Shown: positions 54,145 to 63,648, numbered from the stretch's first letter. The stretch is DNA of 64,000 nt from Rhodocyclaceae bacterium (GCA_013791905.1 VMSX01000023.1:41072-105071); one strand, 5' to 3'. Translations and numbers: made by a program. Notes: generated by a model from the letters alone, not told the origin.

Positions 54145-55506
54145 ATGACCAAAAAAGTCTTCATCCGTACCTTCGGTTGCCAGATGAACGAATACGACTC
54201 GGACAAGATGATCGACCTGCTCGGCTCGACCGAGGGTGTCGTCAGGACCGATAGTGTCGAGGAGGCGGACATCATCCTGTTCAACACCTGTTCGGTGCGT
54301 GAGAAGCCGCAGGAGAAGGTGTTCCACGACCTTGGCCGGGTGCGCAAGCTGAAGGAGCAGAAGCCGGGGTTGATCATCGGCGTCGGCGGTTGCGTTGCCA
54401 GCCAGGAGGGCGCGGCGATCATTGAGCGCGCGCCCTACGTCGACATCGTCTTCGGCCCGCAGACCCTGCACCGCCTGCCCGAACTGATCGCGGCGCGGCG
54501 TGCTTCCGGCCGGGCGCAGGTCGATGTCTCGTTTCCCGAGATCGAGAAATTCGACACCCTGCCGGCGGCGCGCGTCGCGGGCGAGAAGGGGTCGAGCGCC
54601 TTTGTCTCGATCATGGAAGGCTGCTCGAAGTTTTGCACCTTCTGCATCGTGCCCTACACGCGCGGCGAGGAAGTGTCGCGTCCGCTCGACGACATCCTGG
54701 TGGAGGTGGCCGGCCTGGCCGCGCAGGGCGTCAAGGAGATCACCCTGCTCGGGCAGAACGTGAATGCCTATCGCGGCCAAGTTAGCGATGGCGCCGAAGA
54801 CGAAGTGGTTGACCTCGCCTTTGTCATCGAGACCATCGCCGCCATGCCGGAGATCGAACGCATTCGTTACACCACCTCGCACCCGCGCGAGATGACGCAG
54901 CGGCTGATCGATGTCCATGCGAGCACGCCGAAACTCGCGCCGCACCTGCACCTGCCGGTGCAGTCCGGTTCCGACCGCGTCCTCGCCGCCATGAAGCGCG
55001 GCTACACGACGCTCGAATACAAGTCGCTGGTGAAAAAACTCCGGGTGGCGCGGCCTGACATTTCTTTGTCGACGGATTTCATCGTCGGCTTTCCTGGCGA
55101 GACGGCGGAGGACTTCGAGAAGACCATGCAGCTCATCGACGCCATCGGTTTCGATGCGAGCTTTTCCTTCCTGTTCAGCCCGCGCCCCGGCACACCGGCC
55201 GCCGAGATGACCGACGACACGCCGCAGGATGTGAAGACAGCGCGCCTGATGCGGCTGCAAAAGCGCATCGAGGAACAGGCCAGCGCGATCTCGCTGGCGA
55301 TGGTCGGCACCGTGCAGAGCGTTCTGGTCGAAGGCCGCGCGAAAAAGGATGCGACGGAACTCGCCGGGCGCACCGCCAACAACCGCGTGGTGAACTTCCC
55401 CGGCCCGGCCCACGCCACCCGCCTGATCGGCCAGTTCATCGACGTGACCATTACCTTGGCACTGCCGCACAGCCTGCGCGGCGAGGTTGCCGTCCGCGAG
55501 GTGTAG
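54145..55506 (+). CDS. miaB: tRNA-2-methylthio-N6-dimethylallyladenosine synthase MiaB
   Basis: The 453-residue protein [20 protein letters not shown] has the UPF0004 domain with three cysteines ([33 protein letters not shown]). The radical-SAM cluster follows ([16 protein letters not shown]) and the protein ends in a TRAM domain ([20 protein letters not shown]). It adds the 2-methylthio group to i6A37 of tRNAs. The ATG at 54145 gives the standard N-terminus. Confidence 0.96.
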   Translation: MTKKVFIRTFGCQMNEYDSDKMIDLLGSTEGVVRTDSVEEADIILFNTCSVREKPQEKVFHDLGRVRKLKEQKPGLIIGVGGCVASQEGAAIIERAPYVDIVFGPQTLHRLPELIAARRASGRAQVDVSFPEIEKFDTLPAARVAGEKGSSAFVSIMEGCSKFCTFCIVPYTRGEEVSRPLDDILVEVAGLAAQGVKEITLLGQNVNAYRGQVSDGAEDEVVDLAFVIETIAAMPEIERIRYTTSHPREMTQRLIDVHASTPKLAPHLHLPVQSGSDRVLAAMKRGYTTLEYKSLVKKLRVARPDISLSTDFIVGFPGETAEDFEKTMQLIDAIGFDASFSFLFSPRPGTPAAEMTDDTPQDVKTARLMRLQKRIEEQASAISLAMVGTVQSVLVEGRAKKDATELAGRTANNRVVNFPGPAHATRLIGQFIDVTITLALPHSLRGEVAVREV

Positions 55507-55530
55507 CGAAAAGCGACGTATGCACCTCCA

Positions 55531-55554
55531 CCACGCCCCGCAGTAGCGGGGTGG
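55531..55554. terminator. Hairpin between convergent miaB and cytochrome c genes
   Basis: A GC stem (CCACGCCCCGC against GCGGGGTGG, one bulged G, AGTA loop) lies in the 57-base convergent gap. It could serve both strands, although no long T run is seen. Confidence 0.4.
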
Positions 55555-55563
55555 GCCAGAAAG

Positions 55564-55998
55564 TTACTTCCTCTGTATCCGGTTCAGGTAGTCGATCAGC
55601 GCCAGAATGCGGGAGCGCACGTACATTTCCATGTTGTAGGGAACATCGACATAGTGCTCGGCAGCACGGACTTTTTCTACTTGATACGCCTTGCCCCAGA
55701 TGGGCATGTCGCGATCACCGTGGCTCATGATGAATACGCGGCCATCAATCACCTGGTAAATGCGGTCAACCGGAAATACCCCGCCATTGTTCTTTGACAA
55801 CACGGTCAAGTCGGTGGGAGCATGTTTCAATATGCCGGTCACGCCACCATCACCCTTTCCGCTTTGGCCATGGCAGACCGCGCACTTATCCATATACTCC
55901 TGCTTGCCAAGATCGAATTTATCGGCGGATACCGCCATACCACTGACACCCAGCGCTAGGGCTGCGGCAACGAGAATGGGAATAGACTTGGTTTTCAT
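55564..55998 (-). CDS. Periplasmic cytochrome c, class I
   Basis: The 144-residue protein has a signal peptide (MKTKSIPILVAAALALGVSGMAVSA) and one haem-binding site DKCAVCHGQSGKGDGGV. A distal Met is likely in MPIWGKAY. An excellent AGGAGG ribosome site precedes the ATG at 55998. The domain resembles the small c-type cytochromes attached to oxidases or sulfur-oxidation systems; no oxidase is adjacent, so its partner is unknown. Confidence 0.88.
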   Translation of the reverse strand: MKTKSIPILVAAALALGVSGMAVSADKFDLGKQEYMDKCAVCHGQSGKGDGGVTGILKHAPTDLTVLSKNNGGVFPVDRIYQVIDGRVFIMSHGDRDMPIWGKAYQVEKVRAAEHYVDVPYNMEMYVRSRILALIDYLNRIQRK

Positions 55999-56089
55999 GA
56001 TGCCTCCTCTTTTCGTTTTGGATGAAACACATACGTCCACCTCACTTTGAAGCATAGGTCTTAGCCCGCAATTATCAAGCGTCTCAGTA

Positions 56090-57502
56090 TTAGCCAGCGG
56101 CAAGCTCGCCGAGCCGTTTCACCGCCACCTCGATGGCGTCGCTCCACGGGTTGCCGCAGTTGAGCCGCAGGCAGTTGCGATACAGGCCGCTGGCGGAAAA
56201 CAGGTCGCCCGGCACGAAGGCGATGCCCTCGGCAATGGCGCGCGGGAAGAGCGCCGCCGTGTCTGTTCCCGCCGGTAGTTCGACCCACAGCACGAGGCCG
56301 CCTTGCGGTCGCGCCACGCGCGTGCCGGCCGGGAAATAGTGTGCGACGGCCGCCATCATCTGTTCCACCTGATTCTGGTACTGGCGCTTCAGTCCGCGCA
56401 CCTGCCGCTCGTAGGCGCCGGACTCGAAAATTTCCGACAGCACCCGCTGCGTGATGGGATTGGTGCCGCCGCTGGATAGCGTTCTTTGCAGCGCGACGGC
56501 CGGGCGGAATTTTCCCGGCGCGACAAAGCCGATGCGCAGGGCCGGCGACAGGCACTTGGAGAACGAGGCGCAGAGCATGACATTGTTGGCGGTATCGAAT
56601 GCCTTGAGCGGCCAGGGCCGCTGCGTATCGAAACAGAGATCGCCATAGATGTCGTCCTCGATCACCGGTATGTTGCGTGCCGCCATCAGCTCTGCCAGTT
56701 TGCGCTTGCTTTCGTCAGGCATCACGCAGCCGAGGGGGTTGTTGGCATTGGGCGCCAGCAACACGGCCGCCACCTTGCCGTCGCGCGTGGCCAGATCGAG
56801 CGCCGCCACCGATAGGCCGGTGACCGGATCGGTGGGGATTTCCAGCGCCTTGAGGCCAAGGCTTTCGATCAGTTGCAACATGACGAAATAGGCCGGCGAC
56901 TCGACGGCCACGGTGTCGCCGGGGCGGGTCACGGCACGCAGACTGAGGCTCATGGCTTCGGTACAGGAATTGGTGACGATGATTTCGTCCGGGTCGAGCG
57001 GCCCGCCCCACGCCAGCGAGCGGCGCACGAGCTGGCGGACCAGTTGCGGGTCGTTCATGTCGGCGTGGCTGCCGCCCGCCAGCAGGCCGGGAAAGCGTCG
57101 CGCGACGCTCGCGTAGCGGCGATGAAGTGCCGCCACTGGCAGCAAAGCCGGCGCTGGAAAGGCGGCGCCGAGTGGGACGACCCCCGGCTGCGTGATCGCC
57201 TGCAGCACCCTTACCAGACGCTGGTTCAAGTCGACCGCGACCGGTGCTTCAAGAGTGCTGCGCGCGCCGGTTGCCGCCAGCGGCTGCGGGCGGGCGCGCA
57301 CGAAGAAGCCGGATTGCGGGCGGGCTTCGACCAAGCCGCGCATTTCCAGCTGGCGAAACGCCTGCACCGCCGTCGAAATCGATACCCGCCGCTCCTGCGC
57401 CAGCCGCCGTACCGAAGGCAGGCGCTCGCCCGCCCGCAATATCCCGCTGGCTATCAAACCCGCAACATCGTCCGCCAGCTTTTCGTAGCGTAATTCACTC
57501 AT
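56090..57502 (-). CDS. MocR-type GntR regulator with aminotransferase domain
   Basis: The 470-residue protein has an N-terminal GntR winged helix (YEKLADDVAGLIASGILRAGERLPSVRRLA, RVSISTAVQAFRQLEMRGLVEARPQSGFF). A class I aminotransferase domain follows, with the PLP lysine in MLCASFSKCLSPALRIGF and NANNPLGCVMP. Such MocR regulators bind PLP and usually control a divergent neighbour, here the DUF2917 gene at 57662. The start at 57502 (MSELRYEKL) is preferred to one four codons upstream. A weak copy of the dispersed 25-bp motif lies within the gene. Confidence 0.9.
   Translation of the reverse strand: MSELRYEKLADDVAGLIASGILRAGERLPSVRRLAQERRVSISTAVQAFRQLEMRGLVEARPQSGFFVRARPQPLAATGARSTLEAPVAVDLNQRLVRVLQAITQPGVVPLGAAFPAPALLPVAALHRRYASVARRFPGLLAGGSHADMNDPQLVRQLVRRSLAWGGPLDPDEIIVTNSCTEAMSLSLRAVTRPGDTVAVESPAYFVMLQLIESLGLKALEIPTDPVTGLSVAALDLATRDGKVAAVLLAPNANNPLGCVMPDESKRKLAELMAARNIPVIEDDIYGDLCFDTQRPWPLKAFDTANNVMLCASFSKCLSPALRIGFVAPGKFRPAVALQRTLSSGGTNPITQRVLSEIFESGAYERQVRGLKRQYQNQVEQMMAAVAHYFPAGTRVARPQGGLVLWVELPAGTDTAALFPRAIAEGIAFVPGDLFSASGLYRNCLRLNCGNPWSDAIEVAVKRLGELAAG
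57143..57167 (+). repeat. Dispersed 25-bp motif, weak copy 10
   Basis: Only 20 of 25 bases match the consensus, and the AGTCGG core is altered, so this may be a chance match inside the MocR gene. Confidence 0.25.
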
Positions 57503-57522
57503 CCGAATACCCACCTTGTTAT

Positions 57523-57604
57523 TACAGTTGCACAGGCGTGCAACCAGTACAGTTGATGAAAATCATGGTTGTAATGGTCACAATAATCTTTTCTTGCAAC
57601 TGTA
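57523..57604 (+). promoter_or_regulatory. Repeated half-sites between MocR and DUF2917 genes
   Basis: TACAGTTG occurs directly twice (57523-57530 and 57548-57555) and once inverted as CAACTGTA (57597-57604). An inverted repeat GTTGCAC/GTGCAAC (57527-57544) overlaps the first site. Multiple direct and inverted half-sites in a divergent gap are typical of MocR operators. Confidence 0.5.
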
Positions 57605-57661
57605 CCATTCCCCGCTGGCTATCTACACTGGCGTCAGACACTTCGCCAATGGAGAAATGCC

Positions 57662-58000
57662 ATGACTACCCGGGAACTTGCCTTGCAACACAATCGCCCC
57701 CTGCGGATCGAGGCTATTGAGGGCGTCGTCTTGGTCAAGTGCGTCGCCGGCACGGTCTGGCTGACCAGCGCTGATCGTCCCGGCGATGTCTTCCTGCGTG
57801 CAGGCGAAAGCCTCGCTGTGCACGGGTATGGACTAACTTTGATCGAGGCGCTTGGTGCCGCGCGCGTTGTGCTGCAACCACCCCGGCCCCACTGGATGCG
57901 CGCAATCACTGTCGCGAAGAGAATGTTTTTGTTATCTTCTCTGCATGAACGCATGCGAACTGTGCGATTCCCCCGGTGGAGAAATCCTCTGGCAGGATGA
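57662..58000 (+). CDS. DUF2917 family protein
   Basis: The 112-residue protein contains PLRIEAIEGVVLVKCVAGTVWLTSADRPGDVFLRAGESLAV, a small cupin-like beta domain typical of DUF2917. Function is unknown. A GGAG ribosome site precedes the ATG. It diverges from the MocR regulator and is its most likely target. Its C-terminal 18 codons overlap the HIT gene in another frame, which is long for a natural overlap; the tail after WMRAITVAKRM is not conserved in the family as far as I can judge. Confidence 0.75.
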   Translation: MTTRELALQHNRPLRIEAIEGVVLVKCVAGTVWLTSADRPGDVFLRAGESLAVHGYGLTLIEALGAARVVLQPPRPHWMRAITVAKRMFLLSSLHERMRTVRFPRWRNPLAG

Positions 58001-58379
58001 TTTGTGCCGCGTTATCCGCGTCAGCGGTAGCGAGGCCGACGCCTTTCCCGGCTTTTGCCGGGTCATCTGGCAGGCCCATGCGCGGGAGCTGTCCGACCTG
58101 ACGGTGGCCGAGCGGCGCCATTTGCTGGATGTGGTTGCCGCAACCGAAGCCGCCGTGCGGGCGGTGGCGCGGCCGGACAAAATCAACCTGGCCAGCCTGG
58201 GTAACGTCGTCCCCCATCTGCACTGGCATGTCATTCCGCGTTGGGCGGACGACAGCCATTTCCCTGCGCCGATCTGGGCGACGGCAATGCGCCCGTTGCC
58301 CATTCCCCCGTTACGCCCGCAGCCTGAGAGTGCTGAGCTCCGCAAGGCACTCGTTACCCACTTGGGAGAATCCCCATGA
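57945..58379 (+). CDS. HIT family protein
   Basis: The 144-residue protein MNACELCDSPGGEILWQDDL has the histidine triad in GNVVPHLHWHVIPRW and an N-terminal CxxC. HIT proteins are nucleotide hydrolases or transferases; this one resembles the diadenosine-tetraphosphate hydrolase-like group. The ATG at 57945 gives the family N-terminus. The stop overlaps the next start (ATGA, 58376-58379). Confidence 0.9.
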   Translation: MNACELCDSPGGEILWQDDLCRVIRVSGSEADAFPGFCRVIWQAHARELSDLTVAERRHLLDVVAATEAAVRAVARPDKINLASLGNVVPHLHWHVIPRWADDSHFPAPIWATAMRPLPIPPLRPQPESAELRKALVTHLGESP

Positions 58380-60022
58380 AACTCGACCTGCCCCCTACCA
58401 GCACCGAAAAGCCGCCGCTCTTCACCAGCCTTGAAGCCTGCAATGTCTGGCAGAAGGCGCTGCCGCTGTCCAATCCGATTCAAGCGCAGGCACAACTGCT
58501 ACGCCAGTTACACCTGCTGAATCGTTACAGTCTGAGCGGCGACGTCCGGCTGGCAATGCTGGAGACCTTGCGGGAGGCGATCCACTTTGTGCAGGAGGAG
58601 GGCGAGAAGAAGTTTTCCGGCAAGCCGTTGCCTCTGGCGCCGCCGGATCAGGCGGCGCTCGATGCAGCACATGGTCTGTGGCAGGCCTTGGCAGGCGGCT
58701 ATGCGCGCTGCCTCGAAGCTGGCCTGGCCGAAGACGAATACCTGAAGCCACGGATAGCCTTGGTCTGCCAGCGGGCGCTGGCAGCGCTGGCCGAGGATCA
58801 AACCGATCTGGTGCACGCCGGGCATCAGCCGAGTGAAGCTCACTGGCGCCTTGCTTATGCACTCTATGCCAGTGCTGAATCCGCGGGTGTGGCGACGACC
58901 GCCGTCGCGGAAGTCTTGCATGGTGATCAGCCGATGACGCCCGCCGCTGCTTTAGCCGAGCTATTGTTACTTGCCGCCGCCAGCTTGCACGAGATGTTGC
59001 CCCGCCAGCAACTTTGGGTCATGCGCTGGGCGCGGCGCTGGGCAGGCAAGATAAGGATCCAGACCACACAGCCCGAGCTCAAGACGGCAGCGCTGCCGTT
59101 GTGTGTCGACATTGAAGGCGCCACCCCGGCGGGTTTCAAACCGCTTCTCGGGACCGGTGCGCGCTGGCTGGATACGACCGAACTGCGTAAGAGCCTGAAA
59201 AAACGCCTCACCCTGCTGGCCAAGGGTGATCCTGCCGATACGCCGGCCAGGCTTGGCCTGGGGGAAGACTGCCAGCAGCCGATGTGTGGCGAGGTGTTGC
59301 GCCGCATTTACCCGCGCTGGGTAAAAGGCGGAATTTTACGTCGCTATGAGCGACACCCGATGAAAGGCATCTGCCGCTTCGTTGCCGGCATCGACGTGAT
59401 CCACTATTACCTTTCCGGCCACCGGCCCTTCAAACCGCCTGGCAGCATCAGCTCCGATGACCTGCGGCGCCAGCGCGAGGAACTCGCTACCTTTGGCCGT
59501 ATCGCCACGCGCTTTGAAGAAGAATATAGCCGCAACCACGGTTACCAACTGGAAAGCTGGGAGGTGGTTGAAGATTGGGGATTGCTCGATCAGTCAAGCG
59601 GCGGCCTGCGGCTGGTGCGGCCGCTTGCCCAGGCTGGCGGGCGTCTGGGCATCGGGCAGATGGTCGCGGTGCAGCCAGCGGGAACCAGCGGTTTGCTCCT
59701 CGGCATGGTTCGTTGGGTGCAGGTTGCCGGCGACAGTCTCGCTGCCGGCATTCAGTTGATCCCGGGAGAGCCGGTGCCGGCGGCGGTGCGGGCCACCGGC
59801 GTGATGGCGACCCAGGACAAGCACAAACCGGCTTTTATCCTGCCCCCGCTGGAGGCGCTCAAGCTACCCGCCAGCATCATCCTGTTGTCCGGCAGCTTCA
59901 AGCCGGATCGCATCGTGGAAGTCTGGACGGAGAATGGCTCGTGGGAGATAAAACTCAAGACCATTCTCGACCGCGGGGCAGGTTTTGAACGGGCTACCTA
60001 TGACGAAATGCCGGATCGCTAA
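58376..60022 (+). CDS. Large PilZ-like protein of unknown function
   Basis: The 548-residue soluble protein is mostly helical in its first 300 residues (MKLDLPPTSTEKPPLFTSLE, LLRQLHLLNRYSL, QEEGEKKFSGKPLPLAPPDQ). The C-terminal 150 residues are beta-rich and include VVEDWGLLDQSSGGLRLVRP, where DxSxxG resembles the second half of a PilZ motif; a clear RxxxR partner is not obvious. If this is a PilZ domain it would be a cyclic-di-GMP effector, which fits the GGDEF-EAL gene that meets it tail to tail. Translation is coupled to the HIT gene. Confidence 0.6.
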   Translation: MKLDLPPTSTEKPPLFTSLEACNVWQKALPLSNPIQAQAQLLRQLHLLNRYSLSGDVRLAMLETLREAIHFVQEEGEKKFSGKPLPLAPPDQAALDAAHGLWQALAGGYARCLEAGLAEDEYLKPRIALVCQRALAALAEDQTDLVHAGHQPSEAHWRLAYALYASAESAGVATTAVAEVLHGDQPMTPAAALAELLLLAAASLHEMLPRQQLWVMRWARRWAGKIRIQTTQPELKTAALPLCVDIEGATPAGFKPLLGTGARWLDTTELRKSLKKRLTLLAKGDPADTPARLGLGEDCQQPMCGEVLRRIYPRWVKGGILRRYERHPMKGICRFVAGIDVIHYYLSGHRPFKPPGSISSDDLRRQREELATFGRIATRFEEEYSRNHGYQLESWEVVEDWGLLDQSSGGLRLVRPLAQAGGRLGIGQMVAVQPAGTSGLLLGMVRWVQVAGDSLAAGIQLIPGEPVPAAVRATGVMATQDKHKPAFILPPLEALKLPASIILLSGSFKPDRIVEVWTENGSWEIKLKTILDRGAGFERATYDEMPDR

Positions 60023-63000
60023 TGGTTATTCGGCACATTGGCCAAGCCGCGACCGACCGGGGCATGTGCCTGGCCGGTCGCTTTGAGCTGCGCGTTGAAA
60101 TCTTCTACCGTTAGCGGCCGGCTATAGAAGAAGCCTTGGGCGTACTTGCAGGTGCTCGCCCGGAGCAGAGCGGCTTGCTCGGTGGTTTCGACGCCTTCCG
60201 CCACTACGGAAAGGCCAAGGCTGTTTGCCATCGACAGGATTGCATTGACCAGTGCCTGATCGGCAGGATCGGTTGCCATGTCACGGACAAACCCCCGGTC
60301 GATCTTGACGTGGTGCACCGGAAAGCGCTTGAGATAGGCCAGCGAAGAATAGCCGGTGCCGAAGTCGTCGATGGCCAGTTGCAGCCCCGCGGTGCCGGCC
60401 GCGACGAACCACTCCTGGATTGCCGGTGAATTGACGAGCAGCATGCCCTCGGTGATTTCCAGCACGATCTGCCGTGGCGACAGTCCGTGCTGCGCCAGGG
60501 TGGCGAGGATATGTTTCATCGACAGTACGTCGGGCAACTGACGCACCGAAACGTTAATGGCCATCGTGAGCTGATGGCCGGCAGCCTGCCAGGCAACCAT
60601 TTGGCGACAGCACTCCGCGAAGACCCAGGCGCCGATCTCGCGGATCAGGCCGGTTTCTTCGGCCAGCGGGATGAAGCTGTCGGGGCCGACCAGCCCGCGC
60701 TGGGGATGCTGCCAGCGCAGCAGTGCTTCGGCACCAATGATGCTCCCGCTGGCCAGGTCGATCACCGGCTGGTAATACAGCACGAATTCGCCGCGCGCCA
60801 AGGCGCCACGTAGATCGGCCTCCAGCATGCGTCGCTCCACAGCGGCGGTAGTCATCGCCATTTCAAAAAACTGGGCATTGTTGCGGCCGGCACTCTTGGC
60901 GCGATACATCGCCATGTCGGCATTGCGGAACAGTGTCTCGCTGTCGCCGCCGTCATTGGGAAAGAGCGTGATGCCGATCGAGGCGCCGATATGAATCTCG
61001 TTGCCGTCGAGCACGAAGGGTTCGGCCAGTTGGGCGATGATCTTTTCCGCCACGGCGGCGGCTGTCACCGTATCAACGATGTTGGCGAGCAGTACGACGA
61101 ACTCGTCGCCGCCCTGGCGTCCGATGGTGTCGGTTTCGCGTACGCAGTGCTGCATGCGTTCGGCGACGGATTGCAGCAGTTGGTCGCCGACGGCATGGCC
61201 AAGCGTGTCGTTGACCTCCTTGAAAAAGTCCAGGTCGATGAACAGCACCGCCACCAGGGTGTCCTCGCGCCGCGCCTGCTTGAGGGCCTGGCCGAGGCGT
61301 TCGCCGAGCAGATTGCGGTTGGGCAGGCCGGTCAGTGCGTCGTAGTTGGCGCGGTAGGCGATTTCGGCTTCGCTGCGCTTTCGCTCGGTGATGTCGATGA
61401 AGATCGAGACATATTCGACGACCGTGCCGGTCGCGCTTCTGACCGCCGAGATGACTTGCCACTCGGGGTAAATTTCGCCGTTCTTGCGGCGATTCCAGAC
61501 TTCGCCTTCCCAGCGCCCCGTCGCCTGCAGGTGCTGCCACATTTCCTCGTAGTAGAGCGCATCGTGACGGCCGGATTTGATCAGGCGCGGCGTCTGTCCC
61601 ACTGCCTCTTCCGGCGTGTAACCGGTGGTGACCGTGAACGCCGGGTTGACGCGCTTGATGACGCCGCTGGCGTCGGTGATCATGATCGCCTCGCTGGTGG
61701 CGTCGAACACCGTTGCCGCTTCGCGCATGCCGCGCTCGGCCTCGATGCGTTCGCTGATGTCATGGATGATTGAGTAGAGGACCAGCCGGCCGTCGTGGAG
61801 ATAGGGGCCCGAATACACTTCGACGGTGCGGATGGTGCCGTCCTTCAGGCGCTGCGGAAAGATGTAATGCTCGCGACCATCCTGCTGCGCCTGCAACATT
61901 TCCGCCGTCACTTCGTCATGGCTCAGCGGATTGATGTCGGCGCTGCGCAGCGCCAGCAACTCTTCATGGTTGTAGCCATAGAAGCCGCTCGCCGCCGGGT
62001 TGGCGTCGATGATGCGGCCATCGGCCGGGTCGATCAGCAACATGACGGCTTTCGACTCGGTAAAGAAGCCGCGATAGCGGGCTTCGCTGTTTTGTAGCGC
62101 CCCCATGAGCTGTTCGAGCATCTCCTGGGCGTGGCGCTGCTCGGTGATGTCGGTCGTGGTGCCGATCATGCGCAGCGCCTGGCCGTCGACAGTGCGTTGC
62201 AGCACCCGGCCGACGGCCAGTACCCAGCGGTAATGTCCCGCCTTCGCCCGGATGCGGTAACTGGCCCGGTAGCTGTCGGTCTCGCCGCGCACATGGCGGC
62301 CGACGGCTGTGCGCACCGCCGGCAAGTCTTCGGGATGAATCAGGGTGCGCCAACTGCCGAGGGTGTTGGCAATCTCGTCTTCGGCATAGCCCAGCATGCG
62401 CTTCCACGACGGTGAAAAGTACATCTCGCGGCGCTTCGGATTCCAGTCCCACACGCCGTGGTCTGCGCCCTCGAGGGCGAACTGCCAGCGCGCCTCCGCC
62501 TCCCTGATGGAATTTTCGCGCAGCCGCAAGGCATCCGCCATCTGGTTGAAATCCGCGGCGATGGCCTCGAACTCGTCGCCGCCCTGCAGTTCCAGTGCGG
62601 CATCAAGCCGGCCTTGCGCGTAGGCATGCACGCCGCTGCTCAATTTGTCGAACGGCGCGCTGATCCAGCGGCGGCCGGCCCGGTTGGCCAGGGGCACGGT
62701 CAGCAGCAGCGAGCCGAGTAGCACGGCCAGCACCACGCCGAGAACCCTCTTCTGTTCATGTTGTGCCGTCTGGCGATCGAATGCGGTGACAAACCAGGCC
62801 TGCTCCTTGTCGTCCAGACCCAGCGCGGCCGCGCCGAGAAAATACTGGGGATGCTGTGGCGCTGTTGGCGCGGCATGAACAAGGCCGAGGCCGAAAATGG
62901 TCGGGGCATGACTGAATTGCTCGGGCTTGAGGCTGTAGCGATTGTCGCGGTCGAAGTTGCCGCTGAATAACAGGTCGATGGCCATGTTGCGCTGGCGGGC

Positions 63001-63648
63001 CAGGGCTTTCAGCTCGTCCGGGGCGACTGTGGAAACCATGTGCACCCAGCCTGCCAGCCGTTGTTCGCCATCGCGCTGGCGGAGCACCGGTGCGATGGCT
63101 TCGAAGACCAGGCGATCGTGCCGGCGTATTTTTCGGATATGGGCTGCAGGTGGCCTGGCAAGGTCTTGCGCCTGCAGTAGAACCTCTGCGGGGAGTTCGC
63201 TGCCTATCTTGCCGACGGCGGGCGCGGCGTTCCCGGCGGATGTCTCTCGTGAAAAAGCAACCAGCCGGCCGTTGCCGTCATAGACACTCAGCTCATTGAT
63301 CCAAGGCGTTTCGACAATCCCGTCCAGCTTGGCGGCCAGCCGTATCTTTTCATTGGCGTAACTGCGTTCCCGTGCTTTCCCGGCGGGCGGGTAATTGGCC
63401 AGACGCGTCAGCGCGGCAATAATGTCCTCCCGCTGCGCTAGGGCTTGCGTACCGGCCAGCAGATGGCGTTCATGATCGGCCAGGCGCGTGCCGACTTCGC
63501 GCAGCAGGGCCTGGGCGCTCTCGCCCGACAGGGTGTCGTGGTGCCGATCGATCAGCCAGCTCAGCGCCACCGCGACCAATAAAAATGCCATTGTCAGCGT
63601 GCCGATCAGCAGCAGCAGCACCTTGCCCCTGATCGAGCGTTGCTTCAT
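60019..63648 (-). CDS. Membrane PAS-PAS-PAS-GGDEF-EAL cyclic-di-GMP regulator
   Basis: The 1209-residue protein has a first membrane helix (VLLLLIGTLTMAFLLVAVALSWLI) and a periplasmic sensor of about 260 residues. A second helix (RVLGVVLAVLLGSLLLTVPLA) and a HAMP-like segment follow, then three PAS domains (from about 390, 515 and 640). The GGDEF domain reads RETDTIGRQGGDEFVVLLAN, with RxxD I-site. The EAL domain reads GAEALLRWQHPQRGLVGPDSF, EITEGML, DDFGTGYSSLAYLKRFP and EGVETTEQAALL. Both catalytic motifs are intact. The extracytoplasmic sensor suggests control by an external ligand. Its stop overlaps the convergent PilZ-like gene. Confidence 0.93.
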   Translation of the reverse strand: MKQRSIRGKVLLLLIGTLTMAFLLVAVALSWLIDRHHDTLSGESAQALLREVGTRLADHERHLLAGTQALAQREDIIAALTRLANYPPAGKARERSYANEKIRLAAKLDGIVETPWINELSVYDGNGRLVAFSRETSAGNAAPAVGKIGSELPAEVLLQAQDLARPPAAHIRKIRRHDRLVFEAIAPVLRQRDGEQRLAGWVHMVSTVAPDELKALARQRNMAIDLLFSGNFDRDNRYSLKPEQFSHAPTIFGLGLVHAAPTAPQHPQYFLGAAALGLDDKEQAWFVTAFDRQTAQHEQKRVLGVVLAVLLGSLLLTVPLANRAGRRWISAPFDKLSSGVHAYAQGRLDAALELQGGDEFEAIAADFNQMADALRLRENSIREAEARWQFALEGADHGVWDWNPKRREMYFSPSWKRMLGYAEDEIANTLGSWRTLIHPEDLPAVRTAVGRHVRGETDSYRASYRIRAKAGHYRWVLAVGRVLQRTVDGQALRMIGTTTDITEQRHAQEMLEQLMGALQNSEARYRGFFTESKAVMLLIDPADGRIIDANPAASGFYGYNHEELLALRSADINPLSHDEVTAEMLQAQQDGREHYIFPQRLKDGTIRTVEVYSGPYLHDGRLVLYSIIHDISERIEAERGMREAATVFDATSEAIMITDASGVIKRVNPAFTVTTGYTPEEAVGQTPRLIKSGRHDALYYEEMWQHLQATGRWEGEVWNRRKNGEIYPEWQVISAVRSATGTVVEYVSIFIDITERKRSEAEIAYRANYDALTGLPNRNLLGERLGQALKQARREDTLVAVLFIDLDFFKEVNDTLGHAVGDQLLQSVAERMQHCVRETDTIGRQGGDEFVVLLANIVDTVTAAAVAEKIIAQLAEPFVLDGNEIHIGASIGITLFPNDGGDSETLFRNADMAMYRAKSAGRNNAQFFEMAMTTAAVERRMLEADLRGALARGEFVLYYQPVIDLASGSIIGAEALLRWQHPQRGLVGPDSFIPLAEETGLIREIGAWVFAECCRQMVAWQAAGHQLTMAINVSVRQLPDVLSMKHILATLAQHGLSPRQIVLEITEGMLLVNSPAIQEWFVAAGTAGLQLAIDDFGTGYSSLAYLKRFPVHHVKIDRGFVRDMATDPADQALVNAILSMANSLGLSVVAEGVETTEQAALLRASTCKYAQGFFYSRPLTVEDFNAQLKATGQAHAPVGRGLANVPNNH

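Noticed and set aside
53908..55470. 520-codon minus-strand open frame opposite miaB
   Set aside because: miaB is unambiguous on the plus strand and the opposite frame shows no domain.
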